A program made the translations under genes and the position numbers. DNA of 64,000 nt from Unio delphinus (Eukaryota; Mollusca; Bivalvia; Unionida; Unionidae), in NCBI GenBank assembly GCA_029339505.1, contig JAQISU010001235.1, positions 33,021,315-33,085,314 of the forward strand, in the 5' to 3' direction. Below are positions 26,149 through 38,535 of the stretch, one piece after another (the first letter of the stretch is position 1; every line of letters starts with the position of its first letter). The notes below the pieces were generated by a model, which had not been told where the DNA came from, did no database searches, and saw only the letters and a list, made by a program, of their open reading frames with translations.

Positions 26149-26411
26149 GTTTTTTTTTTTTTTTTTTTTTTAAATTTGTTTAACACTATTTTTTCAGTAC
26201 AATATAGGCTATACATGGGGCCAGTATTAATGGTGGAGGAAGAACCCGGACAAACCCCGGAAAGAACCACCGACCCACGAGAAGCTACTGGCAAGCTTTC
26301 TCACATAACTACATTTGCTGAATCTTAGACTCGAACACACGCAGACAGAGGTGAGATGGCAGTGGTCCATAACGGACAGCGCTTTAGACCACTCGGCCAC
26401 TCGGGGCCCCC
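26149..26411 (-). mobile_element. SINE-A copy 1 (tRNA-derived SINE)
   Basis: On the minus strand it starts with a tRNA-like head: an A-box-like gagtggccgagtggtctaaa and a B-box-like gtgttcgagtcta. A body and a poly(A) tail follow (the T run at 26,150-26,171). The 10-bp duplication tctgccagaa lies on both sides (26,139-26,148 and 26,412-26,421). It split the 75-bp array, so the target before insertion is known exactly. The head resembles Ser/Leu-type tRNA. Confidence 0.9.
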
Positions 26412-26450
26412 TCTGCCAGAACTGTGTGCAGGAAAAGAGCTACAACCCTA
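26412..26450. repeat. Remainder of the 75-bp minisatellite
   Basis: Continues the unit broken at 26,148, then ends. Confidence 0.85.
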
Positions 26451-27235
26451 TCATTCACAGGTCTGAGTTTATTGCATGTCATTTTTACTGAATAAACAAA
26501 AAAAGTATCACACTTAATCTCATAAATACTTCTAAATGCACTAAGATCCAACTTAATGTAGCTTGGATTGCTGTTTGCATATCCCAATCAGTATATAGTC
26601 TTGAATATCAAGGCCTTAAATTTTTACTAATATGTACATTCTTTGTAGAGCTGGGCTAAAATGCAAGCAGAACTGAAGCAGAATGAACTGTCTCAGGGTT
26701 ATAATGATTCATTGTCATTTTAATGTATACTTGATTTAATTATATCTGATTTGATTTGTTTGTTAATTTTAATTTTTATATTCCATTACAAGCTATTGTA
26801 ATATAATTTTATTTATTGGTTTTGACATTTTCCTGAAATTCATTTTCCAGAAATTCAGTTCAGTTTGACCAGACTGTTTTCGTAAACACTAATAATATAA
26901 ACTTTGTACCTAATGCTGAACTAGTTCCTGACCTTGATTCAGAATCAGTTTGAATTGAAGTGAACTGTCTTTTTTTAATAAAAAAAAATTGTTCTCACAG
27001 TAAATTTCATAAAGTGGAATCGAGGCCATACATGATGTTAGTCATGTAAAAAGATTCAATGTTGTTCTAGAAACATGATCATGTGACACTCATCAGGGCA
27101 TCTGTTTTGCTCCTTACTAAGACATAATATTGATGTATTGAGAAGTAATAGTCATTCTGTGCCTTAACACTGGAGAAGTGTTTTATGTTGTGCCCTGTGT
27201 TTTGGGGGCTAATCATTTTGTTTTCTTCAAATTTT
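26451..27235. other. Host non-coding sequence, nothing recognised
   Basis: No supported feature. Confidence 0.4.
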
Positions 27236-27239
27236 TTGG

Positions 27240-27633
27240 ATTCCAAAAGATTATTTTCCCCTGAAAATACTTGTGCTCTGCATTATTTATCGGACAAAAA
27301 CAGTTATTGAAATTTATACAGAATTCAAACTAGAATATAATTTTCTGTGATTCAACAACAAAGAAATGTTGACACATCAGGACAATCTTGACCACATCAT
27401 AAGTCATCACCTTCCATTTTGAATTTCATTGGAATTCAAACTCAGTTTCATTATATTTTATTACTAGGACTTTAATTCTTGAATTATTTTTGCATACGAT
27501 TTGTAAAATGGTAAGTTCTTTTTCTCATTTTTACCTTGTTTTTATAAGGAAATAAATTTATTAAATTTTACAAAGCTTGTTGTCTTCTCGTTTTTCTTTG
27601 TACTGTTTAAAAGAGCCTAAATAGGTAACACCG
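27240..27633. repeat. Diverged partial copy of the LTR at 27,782-28,610
   Basis: Shares with the 3' part of that LTR, in order: 'tgaaaatacttgtgct', 'catcaccttccat', 'attactaggactt', 'tacaaagcttgtt', 'actgttt', 'gagcctaa' and an end 'ggtaaca'. It appears to be an older truncated LTR of the same family. Confidence 0.6.
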
Positions 27634-27781
27634 TAAGAATAAATAAAAGTGTTGAAGAAAAGTGTTTTAATGAAAAAAAGTTATCCAAAAGCATATCAAG
27701 AGATTTAAATGAGCCTGATACCACTCACCTGCCAAAGAAACAATCCATGAACAGTTGGTTAAGAAATTTTCGTTAGCAGAG

Positions 27782-28610
27782 TGTTACGTATATTTGATTT
27801 AAGTCATTTATTTTTTATTTTAATTGTTTGTTTGTCAGATTCAAATTTGACATTTTAAGTTTAAGATTCATTCATTGAGAGATATTTTTTTTTAGAAAGT
27901 GGGATGACCTGTACTCTAAGAATAAACACCAGGTGTTGACCTCATTTCTGACCTGGCTTCACAGTTGTAAACAAGCTTTTAAAATGATTGCTTGATTCCA
28001 AGGACATTATGGAGCCTTGTTATAAACATCTTTCTTTTTTAATTGGATCATACGGTGAGTACGAGATTTTTTTAATGTAAATTTGTTCTAAAATATTCTA
28101 GAAGATCAAGTGGCATCTTTCTTGTTTACGTAAAAACAGGTATATAAATTATGTTTTGAAGTGAACTATTTAGTAGGAGTTGGGCTGTTAGAATACTAAG
28201 TTGTGTTGTTTTGAGTTATTTTAAATTATCCTGTACTGGAAATTATTTTAATTCGTTTGGATCAATAGGATTTATTTTCTTATTTATCTGGAAAATAATT
28301 GTACTCATTGAATTTCATAAGACCAGAACTGACTACATCACATGACATCATCTTCCATCTTGGATGCTTCACTAAGATTCGAACCTGGAATTATTAGGAC
28401 ATTTTATTACCAGGACTTTTGCAATTTCACTAGTGGATTATATTTTGAATTATTTTTGGATTAATTTTGGAATTGATTCTTAAAACTGTAAATTTTATTT
28501 TTTCTTTTCTGGAAAATATTTGTGCTTAATAAATTGTTTATTAAGTTTTTACAAGCTTGTTATTTTCACTCTTTCTATGTTACTGTTTATTCGAGCCTAA
28601 GCACGTAACA
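27782..28610 (+). mobile_element. Probable solo LTR
   Basis: An 829-bp segment begins tgttacgta and ends cacgtaaca, giving inverted TG...CA ends of about 8 bp as in LTRs. The 4-bp sequence agag lies on both sides (27,778-27,781 and 28,611-28,614). No internal retrotransposon genes are present, and a diverged partial relative lies just upstream. Orientation is judged from the order shared with that relative and is weak. A 4-5-bp duplication suits Ty3/gypsy elements. Confidence 0.65.
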
Positions 28611-28614
28611 AGAG

Positions 28615-29139
28615 CACTTTCTATTTAATTTTTTATGCATGAAGATAGTTGATGTACATTACACATTTTAATGACCATGCTCACTTGGTCTTACAGTGAG
28701 GAAAACTAATAACTGTTCATACCAGCACCATTGCTAAAAAACTGACTGCCATGTCTCACTAAATTCCATTAGCCTGGGCTACATAAAAATTGCTGTATGG
28801 ATCTGAAAATCTGTCATCTACACAATAATACAAATGTGTCTACCATATCTCATTTGTCTACATCAAGTGGTTTTTGGTTAAGCATGCTTAATAAGAAATA
28901 TGTGTCTGATCTATACATTTTGAATAATTGTTATAATTCTATGTTAATCACCATCTATAATTTTCTGACGTGTTTTTGACATTACTTTGTTACCAATTAG
29001 ACATCTTTTGTTACCAATTTAAATTGCACAACCGCCATAATTCTGTTCCGACACTAGAAATTACTGATATGCTAATGGACTATCTGAGGGTCTTAAGGAG
29101 ACTAGAAACCTCTGAATTTTAACTAAGCTGCCATTTGAA
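28615..29139. other. Host non-coding sequence, nothing recognised
   Basis: No supported feature. Confidence 0.4.
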
Positions 29140-29140
29140 A

Positions 29141-29141
29141 C

Positions 29142-29177
<36 letters not shown>
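29141..29177. repeat. (TTA)n microsatellite
   Basis: About 12 triplets. LINE 3' ends in this window end in the same triplet, but no LINE 3' sequence is obvious before it here. Confidence 0.9.
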
Positions 29178-29339
29178 GCTGCTGCTGTTGTTCTTGTAAA
29201 ATAATGTATAACACACAATGGCTCTATTAGTTTAATATGTAAGTTCTGTGCTACTGTGATAAAATTGATTTGGAATAGATATATGGACATACAGGGATTA
29301 TGAATATACAGATGGTCAATAACAAAATTCTTCTTCCCA

Positions 29340-29555
29340 CTATTACATTGGAGACACAATAAAACGAAATGTAGACAACATCTGAAACATAAATCTAAGG
29401 ATATAATCACAATATGTCCTTGTCTACTATATCACAGTGGAGATATACTAGAATGAAATGTAGACAACATCTGAAACATAAATCTAAAGCCACAATCATA
29501 GTATATCCTAGTCTACTATCTCACTGAGGAGACATAATAAAATAAATTGCATAAA
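29340..29555. repeat. 89-bp direct repeat, 2-3 copies
   Basis: 'gtagacaacatctgaaacat' plus 'aaatctaa' occurs at 29,371 and 29,460; the flanking 'gagacataataaaa'-like part extends into a third partial unit. Confidence 0.85.
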
Positions 29556-30360
29556 GGATCTCGAAGATAATTTTGGGTCTCGGGCAAAAATTACAAGCAT
29601 TCATCAAGAGTGGATAACTTGGCTAATATATACTACTGGATAATGAGTCTGAACCACACAACATTTTGTCCATGGTGAACTCCCACAGTATAGATTCTTT
29701 ACAGTATGACATACTGGGGGCACCTCACTCACAGCTAACACAGCTGTGGCCCAGTCAAGGGTGCTGCTCCTCTCCTACATGGAGGGCACAACTCACTCTC
29801 CGCCACTTATTTCCCCGCCTTGAGAGACCTTTTTTGTCTCCACAGAGATTTTTGCAATCTTAATTTAAGACCCATAGGACAAAGCAATGAAAAAACAGTT
29901 CTTCACTTGGGAGGGGGCCCATGAGCCTTGTGTTTCCTTTTACAATTCTCTAATTCTGTCTTGAGATCTGAGATACTGCAAGGAAAACCCCAAAAATGCC
30001 CTTTTTTCCTCCTTTGCATGTCCATCTACTTTCAGTAAGGTCCCAGACCCTGACTGATCAAATACTAAAAAATGGACAACCAGCTGTCCTTTTACAGTTT
30101 GTACAAGCTAAACAGGTGGGGGTCCTGGTATCCATGTGGCTTTCTTATGCCCACACCTTGAATATAATTTGCTCCAAAAAATAAAAACAAGAACAAAAAC
30201 ATCTATGAAGCATTATGCAAGAGTAGTTGTGTGGTTCAACAGCAAGATCAAAACTGCCAAGGTGTCTCTTTAATTCAATTAATAAATCCAAAACACTGAG
30301 TATTAATCATAATGACATGAGCAATATTTGAACATAGTAGACAAATAATTATCATCAACT
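29556..30360. other. Host non-coding sequence, locally GC-richer
   Basis: 29,660-29,850 is GC-richer than its surroundings, and frames up to 65 codons are open, but nothing recognisable is encoded. It may be a relic of an unidentified repeat. Confidence 0.35.
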
Positions 30361-31330
30361 CAACCCCATGCCTATTAATGAAATTATGATCAGATACGTT
30401 TCTGTAGCATAACAAGTTATGACCCCTTAGCTTTCGACCTTATCCAAAATCCTTCATCAGAGGAATGACTTCTGGACTGGAGTCATATGATCAACTAAAT
30501 GTTTACCACATGACAAAACATTTCTGTATAATGGTGGGAATCCAATTCACAGTTCAACATTGGTTCACCCTCCATGATTTTGGTAGCTTCTCTTATTTTC
30601 CTCCTCAGAGTATTGTTCTATCAGACGTATCATAGCAGCAAGGACAGTCCATTCCACTGAGCTCAAACTTCTTAATCAAAGGATTAAACATTGTGATTTA
30701 AGCATTAACAAAATGTTTAGATAGACATCAGGAAATTATCATATAGATGAAACACTTGCTTACCAGATTTTATTTCAGAACTTTACTCTGACACATGCGC
30801 ACAACAGAGTATTCAATGATACTAAATCCAAACACTTGAAGAAATTTAACATGCTGAAGTGCAAAGAATGATCCAGTTTGAATAAGCCTAACACTGATAG
30901 TGAAATAAATCAAAACAGATGGGTGGTCAATATTTTGGACAGAATTTGATTAGAAAAGGAAGTCCATGCTGAAGGGATTGAATTTTTTTATTATCCGAAG
31001 AATATTCCAGTTAAGGAAATTTTGACAAATTCCACAGAATTTGCAGGATATGATATGGCCAATCCTGAAGAAGCCCTGATTTCAGAGAAACCAAAAACAC
31101 AGAATATTAGCTACCAAGAAAATGAAGCACTCATCAATCTCAAAAGACATGATTCCATTTTGATACTTTCTGAGCAGAAGTGTATAGCAACCATGATTAT
31201 GAACATGAGAGACAACAAAAAAAAATGAGGACACTTTTGATTGATGATAAGACATCTGTGAAGTGAAAATAAGGATCCCACCATTAAATACAAAGTAAGT
31301 TCATCAATACTCTAAAGACACAGATGAAAG
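30361..31330 (+). pseudogene. Penelope-like retroelement relic
   Basis: Around 31,100-31,250 the plus strand reads a block ending NEALINLKRHDSIL, then KCIATMIMN and KKMRTLLIDD. This has the pattern of the region before the RT core of Penelope-like elements (a Glu/Ala/Leu-rich helix, a Lys/Asp-Ser-Ile block, then a Val/Met-Met-N-K/R-E/D-like block). The segment 'cttagctttcgaccttatcc' near 30,424 resembles the 'hinge' sequences often found at the ends of such elements. No catalytic RT motif is present, so it is a broken 5' remnant. Confidence 0.55.
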
Positions 31331-32150
31331 ATAAGATGAAAGATAAGATTAATACAAATTTATCCCACTAGTGAGGAGGTACCAAAGTTTTATGGATACC
31401 CCAAGTTACAAAAGATGAACACCACTCTTGCATCCTATTGTTTCCATGGTGGATTCTATTACATAAATGTTAGGTTATAAAACAAATCTTAACAAAGCAA
31501 TGACAATACAAAAACTCAAGCAAGCTAATTCCAAACAGGAATAATAATTTATATTGGGTAATTTCACAGTATAAAAATTTCAGATGATGCACATAATGAA
31601 AGTGCTCAATTTGTGATGTATTATTCAAAGTGGAGGCAAAGAGTAAGTTAAATCAATGATGGTGGCAACTGAAAACGATTGAGGGCTAGTGAACACTGGC
31701 CAGGGTCACAAGTTAGATTTTTCTCTAGTCACCCCCAAAAGATACTGAATTTATTTTCTTTCTAGAGAAGAATAAGCTACATAACAGCAGGTTATGAATT
31801 ACAGATATTAAGTACATAATGTTTTAAAAAAATTGAAATTTATTGCAGAAATTAATAAATCAATGACCGGATAATGCATGTGATCATTGTCAGCCTTCCC
31901 TGTAGGCAGCCTTCCACATTGGGACTTGAATTCTTTAATCTAATGAGTAACCATTCTCATCTTTAATTCATTTGCTACATTTTACTTTACAATTTTCTTC
32001 TCTGGAAATAAATGTAGCTGGGTTTTCACTTAATATTTCATCTTTTCTTCTTGTAAACGATAATCTTATGCTTCTTTTGCAACAAGCCAACTCCATTCAG
32101 TACGGTATGTTTAGGATGCACCCAGTTCAGTCAAAAATCAACTCTAGCAG
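31331..32150. other. Host non-coding sequence, nothing recognised
   Basis: Includes a 15-bp doublet 'agatgaaagataaga' near 31,325. Confidence 0.4.
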
Positions 32151-32151
32151 T

Positions 32152-32398
32152 TGGTTGAACCAAGGACAACTGCATTTGGTTAGACCAAAGACAACTGTGT
32201 TTGGTTGGACCAAGGACAACTGCATTTGGTAAGATCAAAGACAACTGTGTTTGGTTGGACCAAGGACAACTGCATTTTGGTTGGACCAAAATCATCTGCA
32301 TTTGGTTGGACCAAAAACAAAAGTATTTGGTTGGACCAAAATCATCTGCATTTGGTTGGACCAAAAACAAAAGTATTTGGTTGGACTAAGGACAACTT
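32152..32398. repeat. ~24-bp minisatellite (tttggttggaccaaagacaa)
   Basis: About 10 units in two alternating forms: one with 'actgcat' or 'actgtgt', one with 'aaagtatt'. The core ttggaccaa is palindromic (ttgg...ccaa). Confidence 0.92.
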
Positions 32399-33975
32399 TT
32401 TGCGGTTAGCAGGCTCTGAAAATGACACCAGCAAACTAGCGTTTTGCTAGTTACAATTTATTGATATTGTTTGCTAAAAAAAAAAATCAAAAAGAAGTTT
32501 GTTGATGGTGACATTTTGAAATCAAATTTCAACTTTATTGAAATATGCTAGTGGACATTAAAAATAAATGATTTATGCTAGCTGACAATATTACAACCAT
32601 CAAAATACTGCTTTTACTGGGGGAAAAAAGTTCATTCCATGCCATGGATGCATATCCAAGAATGGTGATTTCTCTTATTTTGGTGATTTCTCTCAATTTT
32701 TCTCTACCTCAAAGAAAGGAAAATTATGATATACACTGACAGATGGAGAGACAGATATAACTAGCTGTTTAATCTGTGTAAAATAAATAACAGATTTTGA
32801 AAAAAGATGGGTGAGGCCAACATTTCACTAAACATCTAAAAAATTTCTTAATAGAAATTGTTTAATTCTCCTGCTTAGTTGACAACTATTTATTTTTACA
32901 GCAATGTTTCAACTTATAATCTGCCAGGAATCAAGAATTATAAAACATAATTCCTGAGTTATCTTCACAGTATCTATTTATTTCTGAGGAAGTGCGAGAA
33001 TTTCTTTATGATTACTCAAATATTCTTTCGAGGACAAAGAGCTTATAGATGCCACATTTGAAAACTCTTATTTCTTGCCATGTAGAGTACAAAAAGAGCT
33101 TAATTTAAGCATTAAGAGAAACAAAATATTTTAAAAATACTTGTACAACTCTGATAATATTATGAACTTTAAAACATTACAATGCCAGAAAATAAATTCA
33201 TACAGACAATGACTAATAAGGTGCATGACTTTTCATGCTTCTCAAGTAAGTCACTATGACTTACTTTCCATCTAAGTTAATCAATACTGATTTATAGAAG
33301 TCTCTAGCCTAAATGCTGACATGATAAATTTGCCTATTGCCAAAGATATAACATGATAAGCAATGCTTAATTCATTGTGTTTTGGAACGGTCAACTGAGA
33401 ATGGGCCAAATTCCTGAAACTGGACGAGTCTCTTAGCTTTATACAACAGCAATCTTCTAAATGGATCAGTCAGGACTAAGGTCATGATGGTTAATGCCAG
33501 GACTCTTCTAAATGGAGTTAGGACTACTGTCATGATGGTTAATAAACTATAGTTCAGTAATAATTCCTGCCTCTAACAGCATACTTACAGATCCCTGGCT
33601 GGAAATAATATGTTGATTATCATGTGTCACTACACAAATAACTGGGTACTTGAAGTAATTTTTGGCAGAAATAATACACTATATGGAAAACCATGTAATC
33701 TGACAAATGTGATCAAATAATATAATACCAAGGTAATGGATCTGCAATGTTCATTACTGGTCTCCATGGTGAACAACTTGTATGATTCCAGTCCCAGTCA
33801 GGTTATGCTACAAACCTGAAATCCTCTTGTGATCAGAAGAAAAGAACTAGCAATTAATAGTTTCAGAAAATTCTTCAACGTAAACACCATAATGCAATTA
33901 TACATCTCCGGTAACTAAGATCAATTGTTTCTTTAATAAAATAACTATAAAACTTTCTAATCTCTAATTTTATAA
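32399..33975. other. Host non-coding sequence, short doublets only
   Basis: Tandem doublet 'ggactcttctaaatgg' near 33,460-33,520. No gene. Confidence 0.4.
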
Positions 33976-33978
33976 TAC

Positions 33979-34120
33979 TTTCAAATTATCAAAGAAAGAA
34001 AGCTGTTATACAGTATACATGTATTTTCAAATTATCAAAGAAAGAAAGCTGTTATACAGTATACATGTATTTTCAAATTATCAAAGAAAGCAAGCTGTTA
34101 TACAGTATACATGTATTTTC
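33979..34120. repeat. 46-bp direct repeat, 3 copies
   Basis: The unit around tcaaattatcaaagaaagaa starts at 33,981, 34,027 and 34,073. Confidence 0.93.
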
Positions 34121-34377
34121 ACATATACACGCTAAGAAGTTAGCATCATGCTTTTCAGGTCTTGCAGTGAACTCTTCTAAAGCGGAATTAATGACAGGGA
34201 TGTACCAAAATTGTGCTCAGTGGTCACTAATACACAAAGTGTTAAATCTTCAGCTGCTGCTTAATCACATGACAACATTTAGGGTACATGTATGTTCTCC
34301 GTAAGATTTGTATATTCATCTAGCTGAATGTTAAACCTATTATGGGTTATGTAATCTGTTACAAGTAAACTGATCAC

Positions 34378-34680
34378 TCTAGCTGCCTAAGTGGTTACAT
34401 CATCCGTTTCGGATGCGGGAGGCCATGGATTTGAACCCATGCAGAGTCATACCAAAGACTTATAAAATTATAATGCTAGCAACTGCCCACTTGGCAAACA
34501 GCATAAATAGTTAAGTGTTAGGACTGGTCGGCCTGGTGTCAGGATCATGTGACTGGGTGGGACATTATGCTACATGTCTGTGACATATGCCTGTGCTAGA
34601 CATCACTAGAAACTGTAACATGGTAGACATTGTAGCAATATGACTAAAAAATTGTTAAAGCTAGATTAAAAATCAAAATA
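34378..34680 (+). mobile_element. SINE-B, full-length copy with tRNA-like head
   Basis: Starts with an A-box-like agctgcctaagtggttacat and a B-box-like ggatttgaaccc, with an anticodon-arm-like block between. The body is shared with the truncated copies at 4767, 14,374 and 20,503 (all in reverse orientation). No obvious duplication. The long body and repetition argue against a functional tRNA gene. Confidence 0.75.
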
Positions 34681-34824
34681 CTTCAACCCCCCCCCACCAC
34701 ACCACATCTGAAACGCACTGTGAAGATATACATTCACATTGTTTGTTCCTATTGCTACAATATTTTTTATATCACTAAGTGTCCCACATACTACAATTTG
34801 CATAGCAGGAATTTAAGCAGTTGT

Positions 34825-35082
34825 TGTTGTTGTTGTTGTTTTTGTAGGGTTTAACACCATTTTTCAGTACACGATAGGCTATACATGGCAGCCAGTATTA
34901 TTAGTGGAGGAAGAAACCCTAAAACCCCCAGAAGAACCACTGACCCATGAGAAGCTACCGGCAAGCTTTCTCACATAACTACATTATCTGAATCTTAGAC
35001 TTGAACTCACGCAGACAGACGCGAGATGGCAGTGATCTGTAACAGAAAGCGCTTCAGACCACTCGGCCACTCAGGGCCCCTC
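34825..35082 (-). mobile_element. SINE-A copy 2
   Basis: Same order as copy 1 at 26,149. The tail side carries (gtt)n instead of pure T. A 12-bp duplication ttaagcagttgt lies on both sides (34,813-34,824 and 35,083-35,094). The tRNA-like head is at the right end (35,040-35,080). Confidence 0.9.
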
Positions 35083-35244
35083 TTAAGCAGTTGTATTTCT
35101 GTTGGGGAATCAAAAAATTATGAAAATGTTGACATGCAATGGTGGATATCCAAATTATTCAAGGCTTCATCAATATATTAGGGTGCATGATAAATTGTTT
35201 TGAAATCCATCTGCTATAGTAAAGTCATGAAGCAGTATGGCCAT

Positions 35245-35600
35245 TCAGGGGCTATGACTCTTCTAAATGATAATGATAATGTGGAAATCAGGGGTCATGA
35301 CTCTTCTAAATGATAATGATAATGTGGAAATCAGGGGTCATAACTCTTCTAAATGATAATGATAATGTGGAAATCAGGGGTCATGACTCTTCTAAATGAT
35401 AATGATAATGTGAAAATCAGGGGCCATGACTCTTCTAAATGATAATGATTATGTGGAAATCAGGGGTCATGACTCTTCTAAATGATAAAGATAATGTGAA
35501 AATCAGGGGTTATGACTTCTAAATGATAATGATAATGTGGAAATCAGGGGCCATGACTCTTCTAAATCATAATGATTATGTGGAAATTAAGGGCCATGAA
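35245..35600. repeat. 43-bp minisatellite, about 8 copies
   Basis: The unit caggggtcatgactcttcta plus 'aatgataatgataatgtggaaat' repeats with small changes. A shorter relative ('actcttctaaatgg') occurs near 33,500. Confidence 0.93.
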
Positions 35601-38329
35601 ATTAGTTGAAATCCACATTTCATGGCAAAAACACTTCAATGACCAAATGTCAGGAGGAGAGGCAATCAGGGGAAATAACTCTTACAACTGAAATTGTCAA
35701 ATGCTGGAAATAATAACTAAAAGGTCTCATAAAGATGTAAAGCTGTAAACCAAATTTTTGCACAACAATCCTTAGAAGAGTTAACCATCTGTAATAACAG
35801 TTTGGTTAACATCAAAGGGCTATAACTCCACAATAAATAATGACAGATAATACTGCTTACTGTAGTCTTCTGAGGTCTGATCGACAGACGTGTATTGAGA
35901 AATGGATTGGATTACTATAGAGTTCTGATACTTCACTGAGTGACTAATTGTTTAAATAAATCAAGGTCTACCTAAGGTAGGGTAATATTAAACATTTTAT
36001 CCTTATTAGAAAGTCTCCCTCATTCAGTAATAGATATTGGACTCCTGAGTTTGGTCACTGTCATCAAATCAGTTTTGATTTGCTAGCATGGTGTGTCCTT
36101 AAAGTAAGACACTTTATCATTACTTGCCTTGTTATGATATAACTTTTGTGTTGCTTTTCCCTTAAACAGCAAAAATCCTTAAACACCTGAAGAACATATT
36201 GCTACTGTCACACTACTTAAGCAGCATCAAATTAAGTTTTAACCAGCAGTAAATCCAGCACAAAAATTACAATTAATTTTACAATACCATGTTTCTGATA
36301 ATTGATGTGCATGAAATGATTGTACATTTAGTTTTCTTAATCAACTTTTCTTAATCAACTTAATCAACTCATCATTTTAAGCCCATGAAAACTTTGTTAT
36401 TCCAAGTATGTATCATTACCTACCATATCCACACAAGCTCAAAATAAGGACCTGGCTCTGATCTTCGTGTATGAACTCTACATCATCTTCAATTTACATT
36501 GTTCATTCCAGAACTCAGAGCAATGTCTTACTAACTGTCACACCTGATACTATCTTCACCATGTCTCACAAAAGCCCTGGTATGGATGGCTACACAGGCT
36601 AAAACCAAGATCCAATTTCCCTTCTAAGCCATCAATGTTCAATAATGGCTTCAGTGCATTCTGACGGGAGACTTAGCCAAGCTTCATCTACAAGTCAATG
36701 TATCTGTTCTCTTTGCTGATGCTTCTTATTGTACAATTATCACTGTGGAATGGGTTCACAAGGGTTAAATCTAGAAACTATGTCCATGTCAAACCCTTTG
36801 CTTTCCAAAATAAACCAAAGTTATATATATGACCACTTATTTCCAAATATTAGGAGTCCATTTGATAGGAATATATTATTTGCCAAACTTTAAAATGTAG
36901 CTCACAGATTCCATGACCCAAGTGCAATTAATCTTTCAATTCTAGAGGTCATAATGATCCTAAAGGTGATATGTAAATAGTTTTGCTGTTCCATGAATTG
37001 CAAATACTTATCCATTTTCTGATCTTAAAATGCAGACAGATTCATAGCAATTCAGCCACAACAAATCAGATGTTCTTGAACCAAAGATGGCATTGAAAAG
37101 TAACACGAGACAGTTATCACATTAGGGGAGAGGATAAAATAGAAACATTTTAATGCCAGAAATGATATTGGTCTAAATTCAACTTTATTTTCCTTGCAAA
37201 CATGGCACATTAACTATTATTACCGATTGTTTGCACTGGTGCAAGTAAACTGGTATGCCTTACCATTAAGGCATTTATTGCTTGTAAACTGTACAGGAAA
37301 GATGGGATCAGTACCATATCATCTGGGAAAAGAGTTAAAATCTACTTTCTCCGAAGGCTATTTGACCTGAATTAGTGGCATGAAAAACAGACTCTGGAGA
37401 TTCAGTGCAAGTAGAATACATTCTGATAATCCCCTGATGAATCAGAAAATTCAAATGAATGGCACTGAATCGCGGGATTTATATGAAAGGGACAGAAAAG
37501 GGCTTTAAGTGGAACTCTGATGAACTGGCGCATTGAAATAATTCTGGCATTAAACAGGGGATTTATTATATGTAAGAGAATTTGGCTTAAGTGGGGCTGG
37601 ATCAATAATCTTCTCTATGTAAGCATATGTATGGAGGCAACAGGTTCCATTCATAACTCTCCTCTCTTCTCTAAAGAAAAAAATGTTTTCTAGTAAATTG
37701 TCAAACATGACAGTTTTGGCAATTACATGTACATGTAAAATCCATAAATTAAATTTCATCAAAATGTTTTGAACGTCACATTAACTGAAGCAACAAATAA
37801 TACATTACATATACAATACACACAAAGCCAATCAGAAATGAGACCATGTCAAGTTGCAAATGCACCCAATTTACATGAAAATTTGATTATGTTCGTAATG
37901 TCTATAGATTTACAATATTTGTCTACTTTTGTACTCTCAGGAATGAAGAATCTCCATTTACACCGAGTCCACATTTATTTAGCTAGAAAGAAAAAGAAAA
38001 AATATTAACAGTGGGCTAATATATTTAATAGTAAGTTAAATTTAGGGTGTACAGATAGATTAAGACATACAGATAGTCTGATACTTAAGTGATAGCTTTG
38101 TCAAGCTTCTGGCAGGTGGGCTCAACAAAAGGATTACAGGTACAAAAATATCTTTACAGAATAAATCACAGCATTTATGCAAGTCAAATCTTAATGTTTC
38201 TCCTAGTAAACTGATTAATAAAATAAAAGTAAAACTTTCTTCTTTCGAGATCCTGTAATGTGTAGATGCAAACCACTGTTTTCCTCGGGCAATTTACTGT
38301 GCTGGGCCATGTAAATATACCAGGATCAA
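35601..38329. other. Host non-coding sequence with a possible LINE RT crumb
   Basis: Around 36,540-36,900 fragments such as KSPGMDGYTG and LFADASYCTI recall RT motifs (SPGPDG, FADD) in different frames, followed by a GVHLIG-like block. Too decayed for a firm call. The rest is unrecognised. Confidence 0.35.
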
Positions 38330-38535
38330 TATATACTCACTTTTAAGTCTTTCGGAAAACTGCATAAACCCAGATTTTTTTTGTCACATGATGTGGCAGC
38401 AGAAGTGGTCTATGCAGTTTGTTAGTAGTAATCAACAGATCTAACAACAAAGAGCCTGATCTGCTGGCATGCTATGCAATGGGTCAGTGGGTCTATGTTG
38501 TTTACAGCATGACCTGACTTATAAGTGAGTATATA
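38330..38535. mobile_element. Foldback MITE copy 1
   Basis: About 206 bp with 20-bp terminal inverted repeats, tatatactcacttttaagtc at the left and its reverse complement with one mismatch at 38,516-38,535. The middle shares 'gcagttgttagtagtaatca'-like text, 'cctgatctg' and 'ctatgcaatgg' with a second copy at about 40,225. Confidence 0.7.

Noticed and set aside
25868..26173. Cys-rich repeat protein gene
   Set aside because: The frame is the reading of a 75-bp minisatellite (75 is divisible by 3) and ends in a SINE tail.
26350..26408. tRNA gene on the minus strand
   Set aside because: It is the tRNA-like head of SINE-A, with body, A-tail and target duplications; the same head recurs at 35,040 and 43,915.
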